A stretch of 64,000 nucleotides of DNA from an uncultured Alphaproteobacteria bacterium (GTDB taxonomy: Bacteria > Pseudomonadota > Alphaproteobacteria > HIMB59), in the NCBI GenBank assembly GCA_902595525.1, contig CACJQJ010000001.1, positions 62,001 through 126,000 of the forward strand. The letters are read 5' to 3'. The notes beneath the pieces were generated by a model. That model made no database searches and was not told the origin of the DNA. It saw nothing but the letters and a program-made list of their open reading frames with translations. A program made the position numbers and the translations under genes. Positions 8,723-16,876 of this stretch are shown here, piece by piece. Positions within the stretch are counted from its first letter, which is position 1, and every line of letters starts with the position of its first letter.

Positions 8723-9548
8723 AGGATTTTAATTGACTTTCTAGTTCTAAATTAGCTTTTTCAAATTCTTCTTTTGATGGAACTTTGTGATGCCAACTTA
8801 TTTGATTTTCAATAAAGCTTACACCTGAACCTTTGACAGTATTTGCAATGATAACATTTGGTATGTTTGTTTTAAATGGTACTTCTTCTAAAGCACTTAT
8901 TAACTCCTCGATATTATTTCCATCAACTTCCTTAACGTTAAAACCAAATGATAGAAATTTTTCATTCAAAGGTTCTATTGGATTAACATCCTCAGTTTTT
9001 CCAGTTATTTGAAGTTTATTTCTATCTACAATTACTACAAGATTATCAAGTTTGTACTTATGTGCAGTACTGCACGCTTCCCAAACAGAGCCTTCAGATA
9101 ATTCTCCATCACCTAGAAGTGTATAAATCTTAAAATTTTCTTTATTAAGTTTTTGAGCTATAGCTAAACCAACAGCAACTGAAAGACCATGGCCAAGAGC
9201 TCCGGTATTGTGTTCAATGCCAGGTACTTTTTTTGTAGGATGCCCAATAAAATGAGAATTAAAATTATTTAAAGTATTAAGTTCTTCTCTTGTAAAAAAT
9301 CCTTGGTCACACAAAACTGTATATAGAGCCTCAACTGAGTGCCCTTTACTTTGTATGTATCTATTTCTGTTTTTTGTGGCAAAATTTTTTGGGGTAATTT
9401 CTAAAAAATTATTATAGAGCACATTTAAAATATCAACACATGACAAGCTACCTCCGGTATGCCCAGCACCAGAATTATAAATAATTTCTAAAACTGTTTT
9501 TCTGTACTCAAGAGATTTTTTTTCTAAATAATCAGTATTCTTAGCCAT
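8715..9548 (-). CDS. transketolase, N-terminal subunit
   Basis: Thiamine-diphosphate-binding N-terminal half of transketolase (about 277 residues from the chosen start). It shows SGAGHTGGSLSCVDIL, the KGHSVEALYTVL segment, NTGALGHGLSVAVG, and the diphosphate/Mg motif LGDGELSEGSVWEA with a downstream VIVDRNKLQITG. The frame begins at an ATG at 9578, but the ATG at 9548 starts right at conserved sequence and has AAAGGT upstream, so it is preferred; ten extra residues are possible. It is divergent from a sugar-binding-protein gene with under 90 bases between the starts, so the two operons probably share a control region. Confidence 0.88.
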   Translation of the reverse strand: MAKNTDYLEKKSLEYRKTVLEIIYNSGAGHTGGSLSCVDILNVLYNNFLEITPKNFATKNRNRYIQSKGHSVEALYTVLCDQGFFTREELNTLNNFNSHFIGHPTKKVPGIEHNTGALGHGLSVAVGLAIAQKLNKENFKIYTLLGDGELSEGSVWEACSTAHKYKLDNLVVIVDRNKLQITGKTEDVNPIEPLNEKFLSFGFNVKEVDGNNIEELISALEEVPFKTNIPNVIIANTVKGSGVSFIENQISWHHKVPSKEEFEKANLELESQLKSYE

Positions 9549-9634
9549 TTTTTTTACCTTTATAATATTATAATGCATTCATTGCATATTAAAGCAATAT
9601 CCATTAGTCTTAATGTATAAGGAGGAGGAATAAG

Positions 9635-10585
9635 ATGAGAAAAACATTTCTTAAAATATTTACTCTATTTGCATTTGGTCTTTCTACGCTTATAAGTGGA
9701 AATGCCATTGCTCACGATAGTAAGGGATATACTATCGGTTTCGCAGCTGCGAACTTGCAAGCTGACTTTTTCAATTTTATCAAAGAGTCAGTTGAAGCAG
9801 AAACCAGTAGACTTGGACACAAGGCAATTGTTGTAGACTCTGGTGGAGATGACGCAAAACAAGTTAGTCAGATTGAAGATTTACTTGTAAAGCAAATCGA
9901 CGCTTTAATACTAATCATATCCGGTAATACTGATGGTAACGCTCAAATTAGAAAAGCTAAGGAGGCTGGAATACCAGTTATAACAGTTGATAGAAATACA
10001 ACTAACCCTCCTGGTGACTCTTTTATAGCTTCTGACAGTGAAGTTGCTGCATATGAAATGGGTATGTGGGTTGCAGAACAAACTGGTGGTAAGGGCATTG
10101 TTGGAGTTATTCAAGGACAGCTTGGATCTACTCCTGAAATTGCCAGAGACACTGGATTTGAGAATGCTATTGCTCAATTTCCAGACCTAAACACTGTTGA
10201 AAAACAAGCAAGTAAAATGTGGAGTAGAGACGAAGGTGTTTCTATTGCTCAAGACTTGTTAACTAGAAATCCTGAGATCACTGTCCTTTTTGGAAGATGT
10301 GATGCTCTTGCACAAGGTGCTGCTCAGGCAGCCAAGGCAATGGGTAGAGATGATATTCTAGTTGTTGGTTTTGATGGTGACAGAGCTGCTCTTCAAGATT
10401 TAAAAAATAACAATACTTTATTAGCAGCTACAATGACTCAACAAACATTAACTATAGGAAGAAATGCTGTAAGATTTGCTATTGATGCTATCGAAGGCAG
10501 ATATATTCCAAGTGAAATGTTGTACGGATCTACATTAACAACACCTGAAAACGTAGATCAGTTCATTGGCGATGGTCATCCATAA
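9635..10585 (+). CDS. RbsB-like sugar ABC transporter binding protein
   Basis: A 316-residue periplasmic binding protein with a signal peptide ending in ...GNAIA-HD. The RbsB-type fold is shown by TIGFAAANLQADFFNFI, DSGGDDAKQVSQIEDLL, IPVITVDRNT, GVIQGQLGSTPEIARDTGF and ILVVGFDGD. A very strong SD (AAGGAGGAGG) lies eight bases upstream of ATG 9635. It leads the run binding protein - ATPase - SDR - permease - SDR. The ligand is unknown; context (kinase plus split transketolase plus dehydrogenases) points to a pentose, polyol or branched sugar. Only a weak A/T-only hairpin follows the gene. Confidence 0.85.
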   Translation: MRKTFLKIFTLFAFGLSTLISGNAIAHDSKGYTIGFAAANLQADFFNFIKESVEAETSRLGHKAIVVDSGGDDAKQVSQIEDLLVKQIDALILIISGNTDGNAQIRKAKEAGIPVITVDRNTTNPPGDSFIASDSEVAAYEMGMWVAEQTGGKGIVGVIQGQLGSTPEIARDTGFENAIAQFPDLNTVEKQASKMWSRDEGVSIAQDLLTRNPEITVLFGRCDALAQGAAQAAKAMGRDDILVVGFDGDRAALQDLKNNNTLLAATMTQQTLTIGRNAVRFAIDAIEGRYIPSEMLYGSTLTTPENVDQFIGDGHP

Positions 10586-10622
10586 TTAAATTTATAAAAT
10601 AATTTTTATATAAGTTATTTTA

Positions 10623-12110
10623 ATGAGCGATCATCTCGGGCTTGAAGTCAAAAAAGTCTCAAAAAGCTATGGCACAGCCAAAGTTTTAAATGAGGTTTCT
10701 TTTGAAGTGAGGCCTGGAGAGGTGATCGCTCTTCTTGGTGAAAATGGAGCAGGAAAATCAACAATTTCATCAATTATTGCAGGCTCAGTTAATCATGACT
10801 CAGGCACTATGACTTGGAAGGGCCAAGATTACAACCCATCATCTCCAGGTAATGCAATTCAAAAAGGTATTGGTTTAATACACCAAGAGACAAGGCTTTT
10901 AAAGGAGCTGTCAGTTGCAGAAAATGTATTTGTTGGAAGAATGATCACAAAAAACGGAATTGTAGATTTTAATACAATGAATTCTCTTGCTAGTGAGCAA
11001 TTAAAAAGATTAGGTTTAGAAATATCACCTAAACAACTTGTCAAAAACCTTAAAATGTCAGCTCAGCAGCAGATTGAAATAGCAAAAGCACTGACATTAA
11101 ACTCTGAATTGCTTATTCTTGATGAGCCTACCTCTTCACTTGGGGAGTCAGAAACAAATTTTCTTTTTGACAAAATAAGACAACTTAAAAAAGAGGGCGT
11201 ATCCTTCATATATATAAGTCATAGATTAGAAGAAATTGAGCAAATAGCTGACAAAATTATTGTGCTTAGAGATGGTAATTTAGTTTCCTCATATGATAAC
11301 GCTAACATTGCAATAAATAAAATAGTTCATGATATGGTTGGAAGAGATGTCGATAGAATATTTCCAACAATAGAAAATGAGTCTACCACTGAGACACTAA
11401 GAGTTGAAAATTTGAATTCGATTGATGGAAGTTTCGAAAATATTAATTTTTCAGTTAATAAAGGAGAAATATTTGGTATAGCTGGTCTTGTTGGGGCTGG
11501 TAGGACTGAATTAGTAAGAGCAATCTGCGGAGCAGATATGATTACATCTGGGAAAATATTTGTTGATAATAATGAAATAAATATAAGTTCACCTCAAGAT
11601 GCAATTAAAAATGGAATTGTGATGGTGCCTGAGGATAGGAAAAGCCTTGGTTTGTTACTCGAGCAATCAAACTCTCAAAACATATCTATAGCTAATTTTG
11701 ATGTTTTTTTAAAATCAGGTTGGGTTTCACCTGAAAAAATAAAAAATTTTTCAAAGAAAGGTATTGAATTAATGGGTGTCAAAGGAAGTGTTGATCAAAA
11801 CGCTAACGAATTATCCGGTGGCAATCAACAAAAACTCCTTATATCAAAATGGATATCAAGAAAGCCCAAAGTATTAATTTTTGACGAGCCAACAAGAGGT
11901 ATAGACGTTGGAGCAAGACACTCAATTTATCAAGTTATGAAACAATTATCAGAGAGTGGAATATCAATTATTGTTGTAAGCTCTGATTTAGAGGAAGTAG
12001 TGGGTTTATCACATAGAATGTTAATATTAAGTAGAGGTGTTCAAAAAAATATACTGACAAACAGTGAGAACATTTCTAGAGTTGAGATAATGAAACAGGC
12101 AACAAATTAA
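10623..12110 (+). CDS. RbsA-like sugar ABC transporter ATPase (two domains)
   Basis: A 495-residue CUT2 ATPase with two fused nucleotide-binding domains. Domain one has GENGAGKSTI (about 40-49) and LILDEPTSSLGESE. Domain two has GLVGAGRTEL (a degenerate Walker A typical of RbsA second domains), VMVPEDRKSLGLL, LSGGNQQKLLISKW and LIFDEPTRGIDVGA. The stop overlaps the start of the following SDR gene as TAATG, so an enzyme gene is inserted in the middle of the transporter operon and coupled to it. Function: energises import of the ligand of the preceding binding protein. Confidence 0.9.
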   Translation: MSDHLGLEVKKVSKSYGTAKVLNEVSFEVRPGEVIALLGENGAGKSTISSIIAGSVNHDSGTMTWKGQDYNPSSPGNAIQKGIGLIHQETRLLKELSVAENVFVGRMITKNGIVDFNTMNSLASEQLKRLGLEISPKQLVKNLKMSAQQQIEIAKALTLNSELLILDEPTSSLGESETNFLFDKIRQLKKEGVSFIYISHRLEEIEQIADKIIVLRDGNLVSSYDNANIAINKIVHDMVGRDVDRIFPTIENESTTETLRVENLNSIDGSFENINFSVNKGEIFGIAGLVGAGRTELVRAICGADMITSGKIFVDNNEINISSPQDAIKNGIVMVPEDRKSLGLLLEQSNSQNISIANFDVFLKSGWVSPEKIKNFSKKGIELMGVKGSVDQNANELSGGNQQKLLISKWISRKPKVLIFDEPTRGIDVGARHSIYQVMKQLSESGISIIVVSSDLEEVVGLSHRMLILSRGVQKNILTNSENISRVEIMKQATN

Positions 12111-12895
12111 TGCAAAGATTTGAGGGAAAAACAGTAATCATTACTGGATCTGGTAGAGGTATTGGTAAAGAAATAGCATTAAGGTTTGCAAAAGAAAAAG
12201 CTAATGTTGTTCTTTCATCCAATGAGGCTCTTGTAAATGATACTTGCAAACAGTTTAAAGACATGGGTTATGAGGCTTCATCTTTTGAAGCGGACGTAGT
12301 TGATAAATCAAATGTAAGGGAGCTATTCGATTTCGCAGAAAAAAAATATGGAGAGGTAAATATATCTGTTCATAATGCTGGTGTAATTACAATTGCAAAA
12401 GTTGAGGATTTAACTGAAAAGGAATGGGATTTTAATTTAGATGTTAACACAAAAGGTGTTTTTCTTTGCTGCCAGCAAGCGATTATGAAGATGAGGAAAA
12501 GTAAAAAGGGAGGAAGCATAATTAATATGGCTTCTGGTCAAGCAAGAGATGGCTTTATATATACTCCTCACTATGCAGCTAGTAAATTTGGAGTTATGGG
12601 CCTCACCCAAAGCTTAGCAAAAGAAGTCGCAACAGAAAGTATAAACATAAATGCAATTTGCCCAGGTATAATAGATACTGACATGTGGGCGTACAACGAC
12701 TCTAAATGGGGAGAAATTTTAGGAGGTTATAAAAAAGGTGAGCTCATGAATAGTTGGGTTCAGCAGAATGTTCCTATGAAAAGAGTTGGAACTGGACAAG
12801 ACGTAGCTGCATTAGTATCTTTTTTAGCATCTGATGACGCTAACTATATAACTGGTCAAACTATAAATGTTGATGGAGGATTAATAATGTCCTAA
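12110..12895 (+). CDS. short-chain dehydrogenase/reductase
   Basis: A 261-residue classical SDR. It shows the NAD(P) motif TGSGRGIGKEI (about 12-22), NAGV, the catalytic Ser in INMASGQ, and the YAASK motif with Tyr and Lys, followed by the PGIIDTDM loop and a C-terminal ITGQTINVDGG. It starts within the stop of the ATPase gene and lies 20 bases before the permease gene. Its position inside a sugar transporter operon suggests oxidation of an imported polyol or aldose, for example polyol to ketose. Substrate not determinable from sequence. Confidence 0.85.
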   Translation: MQRFEGKTVIITGSGRGIGKEIALRFAKEKANVVLSSNEALVNDTCKQFKDMGYEASSFEADVVDKSNVRELFDFAEKKYGEVNISVHNAGVITIAKVEDLTEKEWDFNLDVNTKGVFLCCQQAIMKMRKSKKGGSIINMASGQARDGFIYTPHYAASKFGVMGLTQSLAKEVATESININAICPGIIDTDMWAYNDSKWGEILGGYKKGELMNSWVQQNVPMKRVGTGQDVAALVSFLASDDANYITGQTINVDGGLIMS

Positions 12896-12915
12896 ATCAA
12901 TGAGGATTAAATAAA

Positions 12916-13872
12916 ATGGAAAATATTATTAATTTTACAAAGAGAGTTTTTAAAGGCACCCAAGGAACATTTTTGGGTTTAATTGTTTTAACAATATTTT
13001 TTTCCCTAGCTTCGCCCTATTTCTTTTCTGCTAGAAATTTCATTAATATACTGGACCAAGTAACGGTTTTGGGAATTATGGCACTCGGTATGACGGCAGT
13101 GATCATAATTGGAGGAATTGATCTATCGGTAGGTTCTATTCTTGCATTATCAATGATGGTAACTGGTTGGGTTTGGGATGCCTTCGGTGTCCCTTTGCAT
13201 TATGCATGCCTTATAGGGATATTCATAGGTTCAATTGCTGGATTAATTAACGGTCTACTTGTCTCATATTTGAAACTCCCCGCTTTTATAGCCACTTTGG
13301 CTATGCTTTCTGCTGCCCGAGGCTTGGCTAATATCTTTACCGATGGAAAGCAAATTTATGGTTTCCCAGAATGGCTTACCAACTTATCTGTTGTAAGACA
13401 TTTTGGTTTCATTCCTGTAACAATGTTAGTCTTTATTTTTTTAACAATATTATGTTGGTTTTTACTAAAATATAGAAAAGAGGGAAGAAATCTCTATGCA
13501 ATTGGCGGTAATCCAGAAGTAGCAAGATTATCTGGTATAAATGTTAAGGGAACAACAGTTGTTGTTTATACTATTTCAGGTTTTCTGAGTGGAATAGCTG
13601 GAATTTTACTTACCGCTAGGTTAAATACCTGTGTCCCTCAAGCAGGATTTACATATGAGCTTGATGTCATCGCAGCTGTCGTAATTGGCGGGGCAAGTCT
13701 AAATGGCGGAGTTGGAGGTATTGCAGGAACAATTGTTGGTGTTTTTATTATAGGTGTTTTAAGAAATGGTCTTAACCTTCTAGGGTTCTCTCCATTCGTT
13801 CAAGGAGTTGTTATAGGTGCAGTTATTGTGTTTGCTGTTGCCTTAGATACTTTCAAGAAAAAAGAAAGATAA
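12916..13872 (+). CDS. RbsC-like sugar ABC transporter permease
   Basis: A 318-residue CUT2 permease of normal length with about eight to ten membrane segments. Signatures are LGIMALGMTAVIIIGGIDLS near residues 51-70 and AVVIGGASLNGGVGGIAGT near 255-273. It completes the transporter started at 9635. The following SDR gene starts just six bases after its stop. Ligand as for the binding protein: unknown sugar or polyol. Confidence 0.88.
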   Translation: MENIINFTKRVFKGTQGTFLGLIVLTIFFSLASPYFFSARNFINILDQVTVLGIMALGMTAVIIIGGIDLSVGSILALSMMVTGWVWDAFGVPLHYACLIGIFIGSIAGLINGLLVSYLKLPAFIATLAMLSAARGLANIFTDGKQIYGFPEWLTNLSVVRHFGFIPVTMLVFIFLTILCWFLLKYRKEGRNLYAIGGNPEVARLSGINVKGTTVVVYTISGFLSGIAGILLTARLNTCVPQAGFTYELDVIAAVVIGGASLNGGVGGIAGTIVGVFIIGVLRNGLNLLGFSPFVQGVVIGAVIVFAVALDTFKKKER

Positions 13873-13878
13873 TCATAT

Positions 13879-14658
13879 TTGGATTTCAGAACTTTATTTA
13901 ATCTAAAAGACAAAGTTGTTTTCATTACTGGCGGTGGGAGAGGGATTGGCCAGAGTCTTGCAAATGGTTTTTATAATTGCGGAGCAAATGTTTCAATATG
14001 TGATCAAAATGAAGAAGGAATGAATGAAACTGAAACTATTTTAAAAGAAAGTGAAATCAAAGATCAAAATTTTATTAAAAGTATAGTTGACGTAAGAGAT
14101 AAAAAAAGTATCGCTGAAGCAATTTTTAAAACTGAAAAAGAACTAGGTCCAATTGAGGTTGCAATTAATTGTGCTGGTATTGCAAATGCAAATCCTGCTG
14201 AGGAGATGTCACAAGATCAGTGGCAAAATATGTTCGATATAAATTTATCTGGTGTTTTCTATTCTTGCCAAGAAGAGGCAAAAACAATGATCAAGAGAAA
14301 AAAAGGTTCAATAATTAACATTGCATCAATGTCTGGAATAATTGTAAACAGAGGACTTAAGCAAGTACATTATAACTCCTCAAAAGCTGGCGTTATTCAT
14401 TTGACAAAAAGCCTGGCAATGGATTGGGTTGAATATGGAATAAGAGTAAACTCCATTAGCCCAGGATACACAAAAACACCAATGAATTTAAGACCAGAAA
14501 TGGTTGATCAAGTTAAGCTTTTCGAAAGCGGTACTCCTATGAGTCGTATGGCCGATCCTGATGAGATTGTTGGTCCCGCAATATTTTTAGCAACTGAGGC
14601 ATCTTCATTTTGTACAGGTATAGACTTAGTTGTTGATGGCGGCTTTACTTGTTGGTAG
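13879..14658 (+). CDS. short-chain dehydrogenase/reductase
   Basis: A 259-residue classical SDR with TGGGRGIGQSL, NCAGIANA, INIASMSG, the catalytic YNSSK pair, PGYTKTPMN and a C-terminal GIDLVVDGGF. The start is a TTG at 13879. An in-frame stop lies three codons upstream and no ATG occurs before conserved sequence, so this rare start is the only sensible one. It is the second SDR of the operon and the two are clearly different proteins, so two successive oxidoreduction steps (polyol and ketose, or alcohol and aldehyde) are plausible. Convergent with the isomerase gene 12 bases downstream. Confidence 0.84.
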   Translation: MDFRTLFNLKDKVVFITGGGRGIGQSLANGFYNCGANVSICDQNEEGMNETETILKESEIKDQNFIKSIVDVRDKKSIAEAIFKTEKELGPIEVAINCAGIANANPAEEMSQDQWQNMFDINLSGVFYSCQEEAKTMIKRKKGSIINIASMSGIIVNRGLKQVHYNSSKAGVIHLTKSLAMDWVEYGIRVNSISPGYTKTPMNLRPEMVDQVKLFESGTPMSRMADPDEIVGPAIFLATEASSFCTGIDLVVDGGFTCW

Positions 14659-14670
14659 TAAAGAAATTTG

Positions 14671-15657
14671 TTATTTAGCTAAATGTTTATAAAGAGCTTT
14701 TTGAGCAATTTTTAAGGCAGCCATAGCATCATGATTTGCTTGAGCTTTTGTTAATGCTTCAATGTCTAACTCATCTAGGGCTTTATCAACAGCTTTTAAA
14801 AAATCTATAGCCATATTTGCCATTACCACACTATCTTCTCTAAATGGAAACTGATCCAGTTGCCAAACACCCTGCCAATTATTTTTTCTTAGAACATAAA
14901 AAAATTCAAAAAGCTCTATGGGATGAAGACTGCCAGCTAGAAGATCATCGTCCCATGATCTAAAGTTATCATTAACATCCATTCCAAATAGCCTACCATA
15001 ATCAATAGCTAATTGAGCTGAGTCAGCTGCTGACTCTCCACCGTAAATTGCATGACCAAAATCGAGAAGAAGACCAATGTTAGGAAGGCCAATTTTTTCA
15101 ATACCAAGAATAGTTCTTGAAACAGAGTCATAACTCATTTTCACTCTCGGTTCTCTTGGTTTATATTCTATAACAAAGTTTAAATCAGGATTTTCACTTG
15201 CTAAATTTCCTACACCATCCATTGAATTCTTCCATAAAGACTTATGATCAACTTGAAATGGATAGTCCCATCCGTCCTGTCCTGGCCAAAGTTTTACATA
15301 TTTTGCATCAAAAAATCTTACAGCTTCACATGATTGAGTAATAAGCTCGTGTGCTCTTTTTCTCACACCTGGATCTGGATTTGTAAATGCACCTTTTGAA
15401 AATTGTCTTGTGTATATTTCAGGAGTGATACCAATTACTTTAAGATTAGCTTTGTCGAGAGCATCTTTTATCTGCTCATTTGAGTAACTTCCTCCAAAAT
15501 ATGGAAAATTAAGATCTACATAAGAAAGATCTTTTACTTGTCCAGCTAACTCTATAGCGTCAAGTACACTTCTTGGTTCGCCATATCCATCTGTAGCATA
15601 TCTATCAAGATAAGTTGCAAAATGCCAAATACCAGCTCCAAATTCTTGTTTACCCAT
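14671..15657 (-). CDS. xylose isomerase-like TIM-barrel sugar isomerase/epimerase
   Basis: A 328-residue protein of the AP-endonuclease-2/xylose isomerase-like barrel superfamily. Metal-ligand-like residues lie in [12 protein letters not shown] (Glu), [13 protein letters not shown] (Asp, His), FGMDVNDNF (Asp) and [11 protein letters not shown] (Asp). The pattern fits divalent-metal sugar isomerases, including rhamnose, apiose or tagatose-type isomerases. It is not close enough to XylA, present separately at 60.2 kb, to be a second xylose isomerase. It stands between two sugar transporter operons and may serve either. Inference: isomerisation of the sugar fed to the kinase/transketolase pathway. 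Confidence 0.65.
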   Translation of the reverse strand: MGKQEFGAGIWHFATYLDRYATDGYGEPRSVLDAIELAGQVKDLSYVDLNFPYFGGSYSNEQIKDALDKANLKVIGITPEIYTRQFSKGAFTNPDPGVRKRAHELITQSCEAVRFFDAKYVKLWPGQDGWDYPFQVDHKSLWKNSMDGVGNLASENPDLNFVIEYKPREPRVKMSYDSVSRTILGIEKIGLPNIGLLLDFGHAIYGGESAADSAQLAIDYGRLFGMDVNDNFRSWDDDLLAGSLHPIELFEFFYVLRKNNWQGVWQLDQFPFREDSVVMANMAIDFLKAVDKALDELDIEALTKAQANHDAMAALKIAQKALYKHLAK

Positions 15658-15766
15658 ATATATATTTTCTATTATTTATTGAAATTTATCTATTTATTAA
15701 TTCAATCGTTTCTAGGCTTATGTATATGACAAATTCAAAGTCAAAATACAGATTATATTAGATATT

Positions 15767-15795
15767 TTGACGCAAATGCCTAAAAAACATAGATT
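15767..15795 (+). promoter_or_regulatory. predicted sigma-70 promoter for the 15.9 kb transporter operon
   Basis: TTGACG at 15767-15772 and TAGATT at 15790-15795 are separated by 17 bases, giving five of six and four of six consensus matches. A start near 15802 would leave a leader of about 65 bases before the ATG at 15867, which has AAGGAGG eight bases upstream. This lies in the longest non-coding gap of the window (15658-15866), where nothing else is evident. Confidence 0.4.
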
Positions 15796-15866
15796 TCTCC
15801 TCACATTTATTTGGATTTACTTTCAAAATTGATTATCATGCTTTCGTTAAAACTAAGGAGGAATTT

Positions 15867-16769
15867 ATGAGAAAAATAATTCTTACAATTCTTGTATCAT
15901 TCTTATCTCTTTCCGCATTTGCTGAAAGATATGTGATGGTAACACACGGTGAGGGTAAAGACCCTTTCTGGCCTGTTGTGCAAAAAGGTGGTGAAGATGC
16001 TGCTAGACACGTAGGTGCAGACTTTGAATATATCTTCAACCCTTCAGGCGATATGGGCGACATGGCAAAATCAATTGCTGCTGCAGCTGCAACTCAGCCT
16101 GATGGAATGGTTGTTTCACTTCCAGATCCAGAAGCATTAGGTCAAGCTATTAAAGACGCAGTTGCTGCTGGTATTCCAGTTATTACAATGAACTCAGGTC
16201 TTGAGTCTTCTGCTTCACTTGGTGCATTAATGCACGTTGGTCAGCCTGAATATCTTGCTGGTCAATCTGCTGGTGCAAGAGCAAAAGCAGAAGGTGCTAC
16301 AAAAGCTCTTTGCATGATTCAAGAAGCATACAACACAGCTTTGACAGATAGATGTGGTGGTTACGGTGAAGCTATTCCTACTGAATTAGTAGATAGCTCA
16401 AACGATCCAGCTACAATCCCAACAAGAGCTGCTGCTGGTTTACAAGCAAACCCAGATGTTGATGCAGTATTATCAGTTGGTCCGCACGTTTGTGTCGGAG
16501 TTCAACAGGCTATCGATGAGTTAGGTATGTCAGTACACCACTCTTGTTTTGACTTAAGCCCACCTGTTATGGACTTAATCAATGAGGGCAAAGTTGCTTT
16601 CACAATTGACCAACAACAACGTCTACAAGGTTATATGCCTGTTGTAGTATTACACTTATACAACAACGGTGCTGGCCTTTTACCTGGTGCAAATATTCCA
16701 TCAGGTCCAGGATTTGTTGACAAGTCAAATGCTTCATCAGTTGCTGCTTTAGCAGGTATTGATAGATAG
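15867..16769 (+). CDS. sugar ABC transporter periplasmic binding protein
   Basis: A 300-residue periplasmic binding protein with an 18-residue signal peptide (ending LSAFA-ER). The Peripla_BP_4 fold is evident: VTHGEGKDPFWPVVQKG, GDMGDMAKSIAAAAATQPD, VSLPDPEALGQAI, IPVITMNSG, MHVGQPEYLAGQSAG, and a late IDQQQRLQGYMPV. Codon use is richer in G/C-ending codons than in neighbouring genes, typical of a very highly expressed gene. A strong SD precedes it and a stable hairpin follows. It leads the 16-19 kb transporter, which faces an inositol gene set, so an inositol or related cyclitol is a possible ligand, but this is inference only. Confidence 0.82.
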   Translation: MRKIILTILVSFLSLSAFAERYVMVTHGEGKDPFWPVVQKGGEDAARHVGADFEYIFNPSGDMGDMAKSIAAAAATQPDGMVVSLPDPEALGQAIKDAVAAGIPVITMNSGLESSASLGALMHVGQPEYLAGQSAGARAKAEGATKALCMIQEAYNTALTDRCGGYGEAIPTELVDSSNDPATIPTRAAAGLQANPDVDAVLSVGPHVCVGVQQAIDELGMSVHHSCFDLSPPVMDLINEGKVAFTIDQQQRLQGYMPVVVLHLYNNGAGLLPGANIPSGPGFVDKSNASSVAALAGIDR

Positions 16770-16790
16770 TATAATCTTATAAATCTTGAA

Positions 16791-16821
16791 AAGTGGGTAG
16801 TAAACTGCCCACTTTTTTTTT
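16791..16821 (+). terminator. rho-independent terminator/attenuator after the binding-protein gene
   Basis: Stem AAGTGGGTAG (16791-16800) pairs with CTGCCCACTT (16805-16814), with one G-U wobble, a TAAA loop, and a run of T to 16821. It sits between the binding-protein gene and its permease gene, where it would let only part of transcription read into the membrane components. Confidence 0.85.
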
Positions 16822-16876
16822 AAATTTAAGTAAAATTAAACTGAATGACTTTTATTAAAATTATATAAAATAAAAT

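Noticed and set aside
10586..10622. Terminator after the binding protein at 9.6-10.6 kb
   Set aside because: AAAATAA/TTATTTT can pair, but the stem is only A-T and not convincing in such an AT-rich background.
15658..15866. tRNA or small RNA in the largest gap
   Set aside because: No cloverleaf, CCA end or GGTTCGA-like T-arm seen; only a promoter and SD are supportable.
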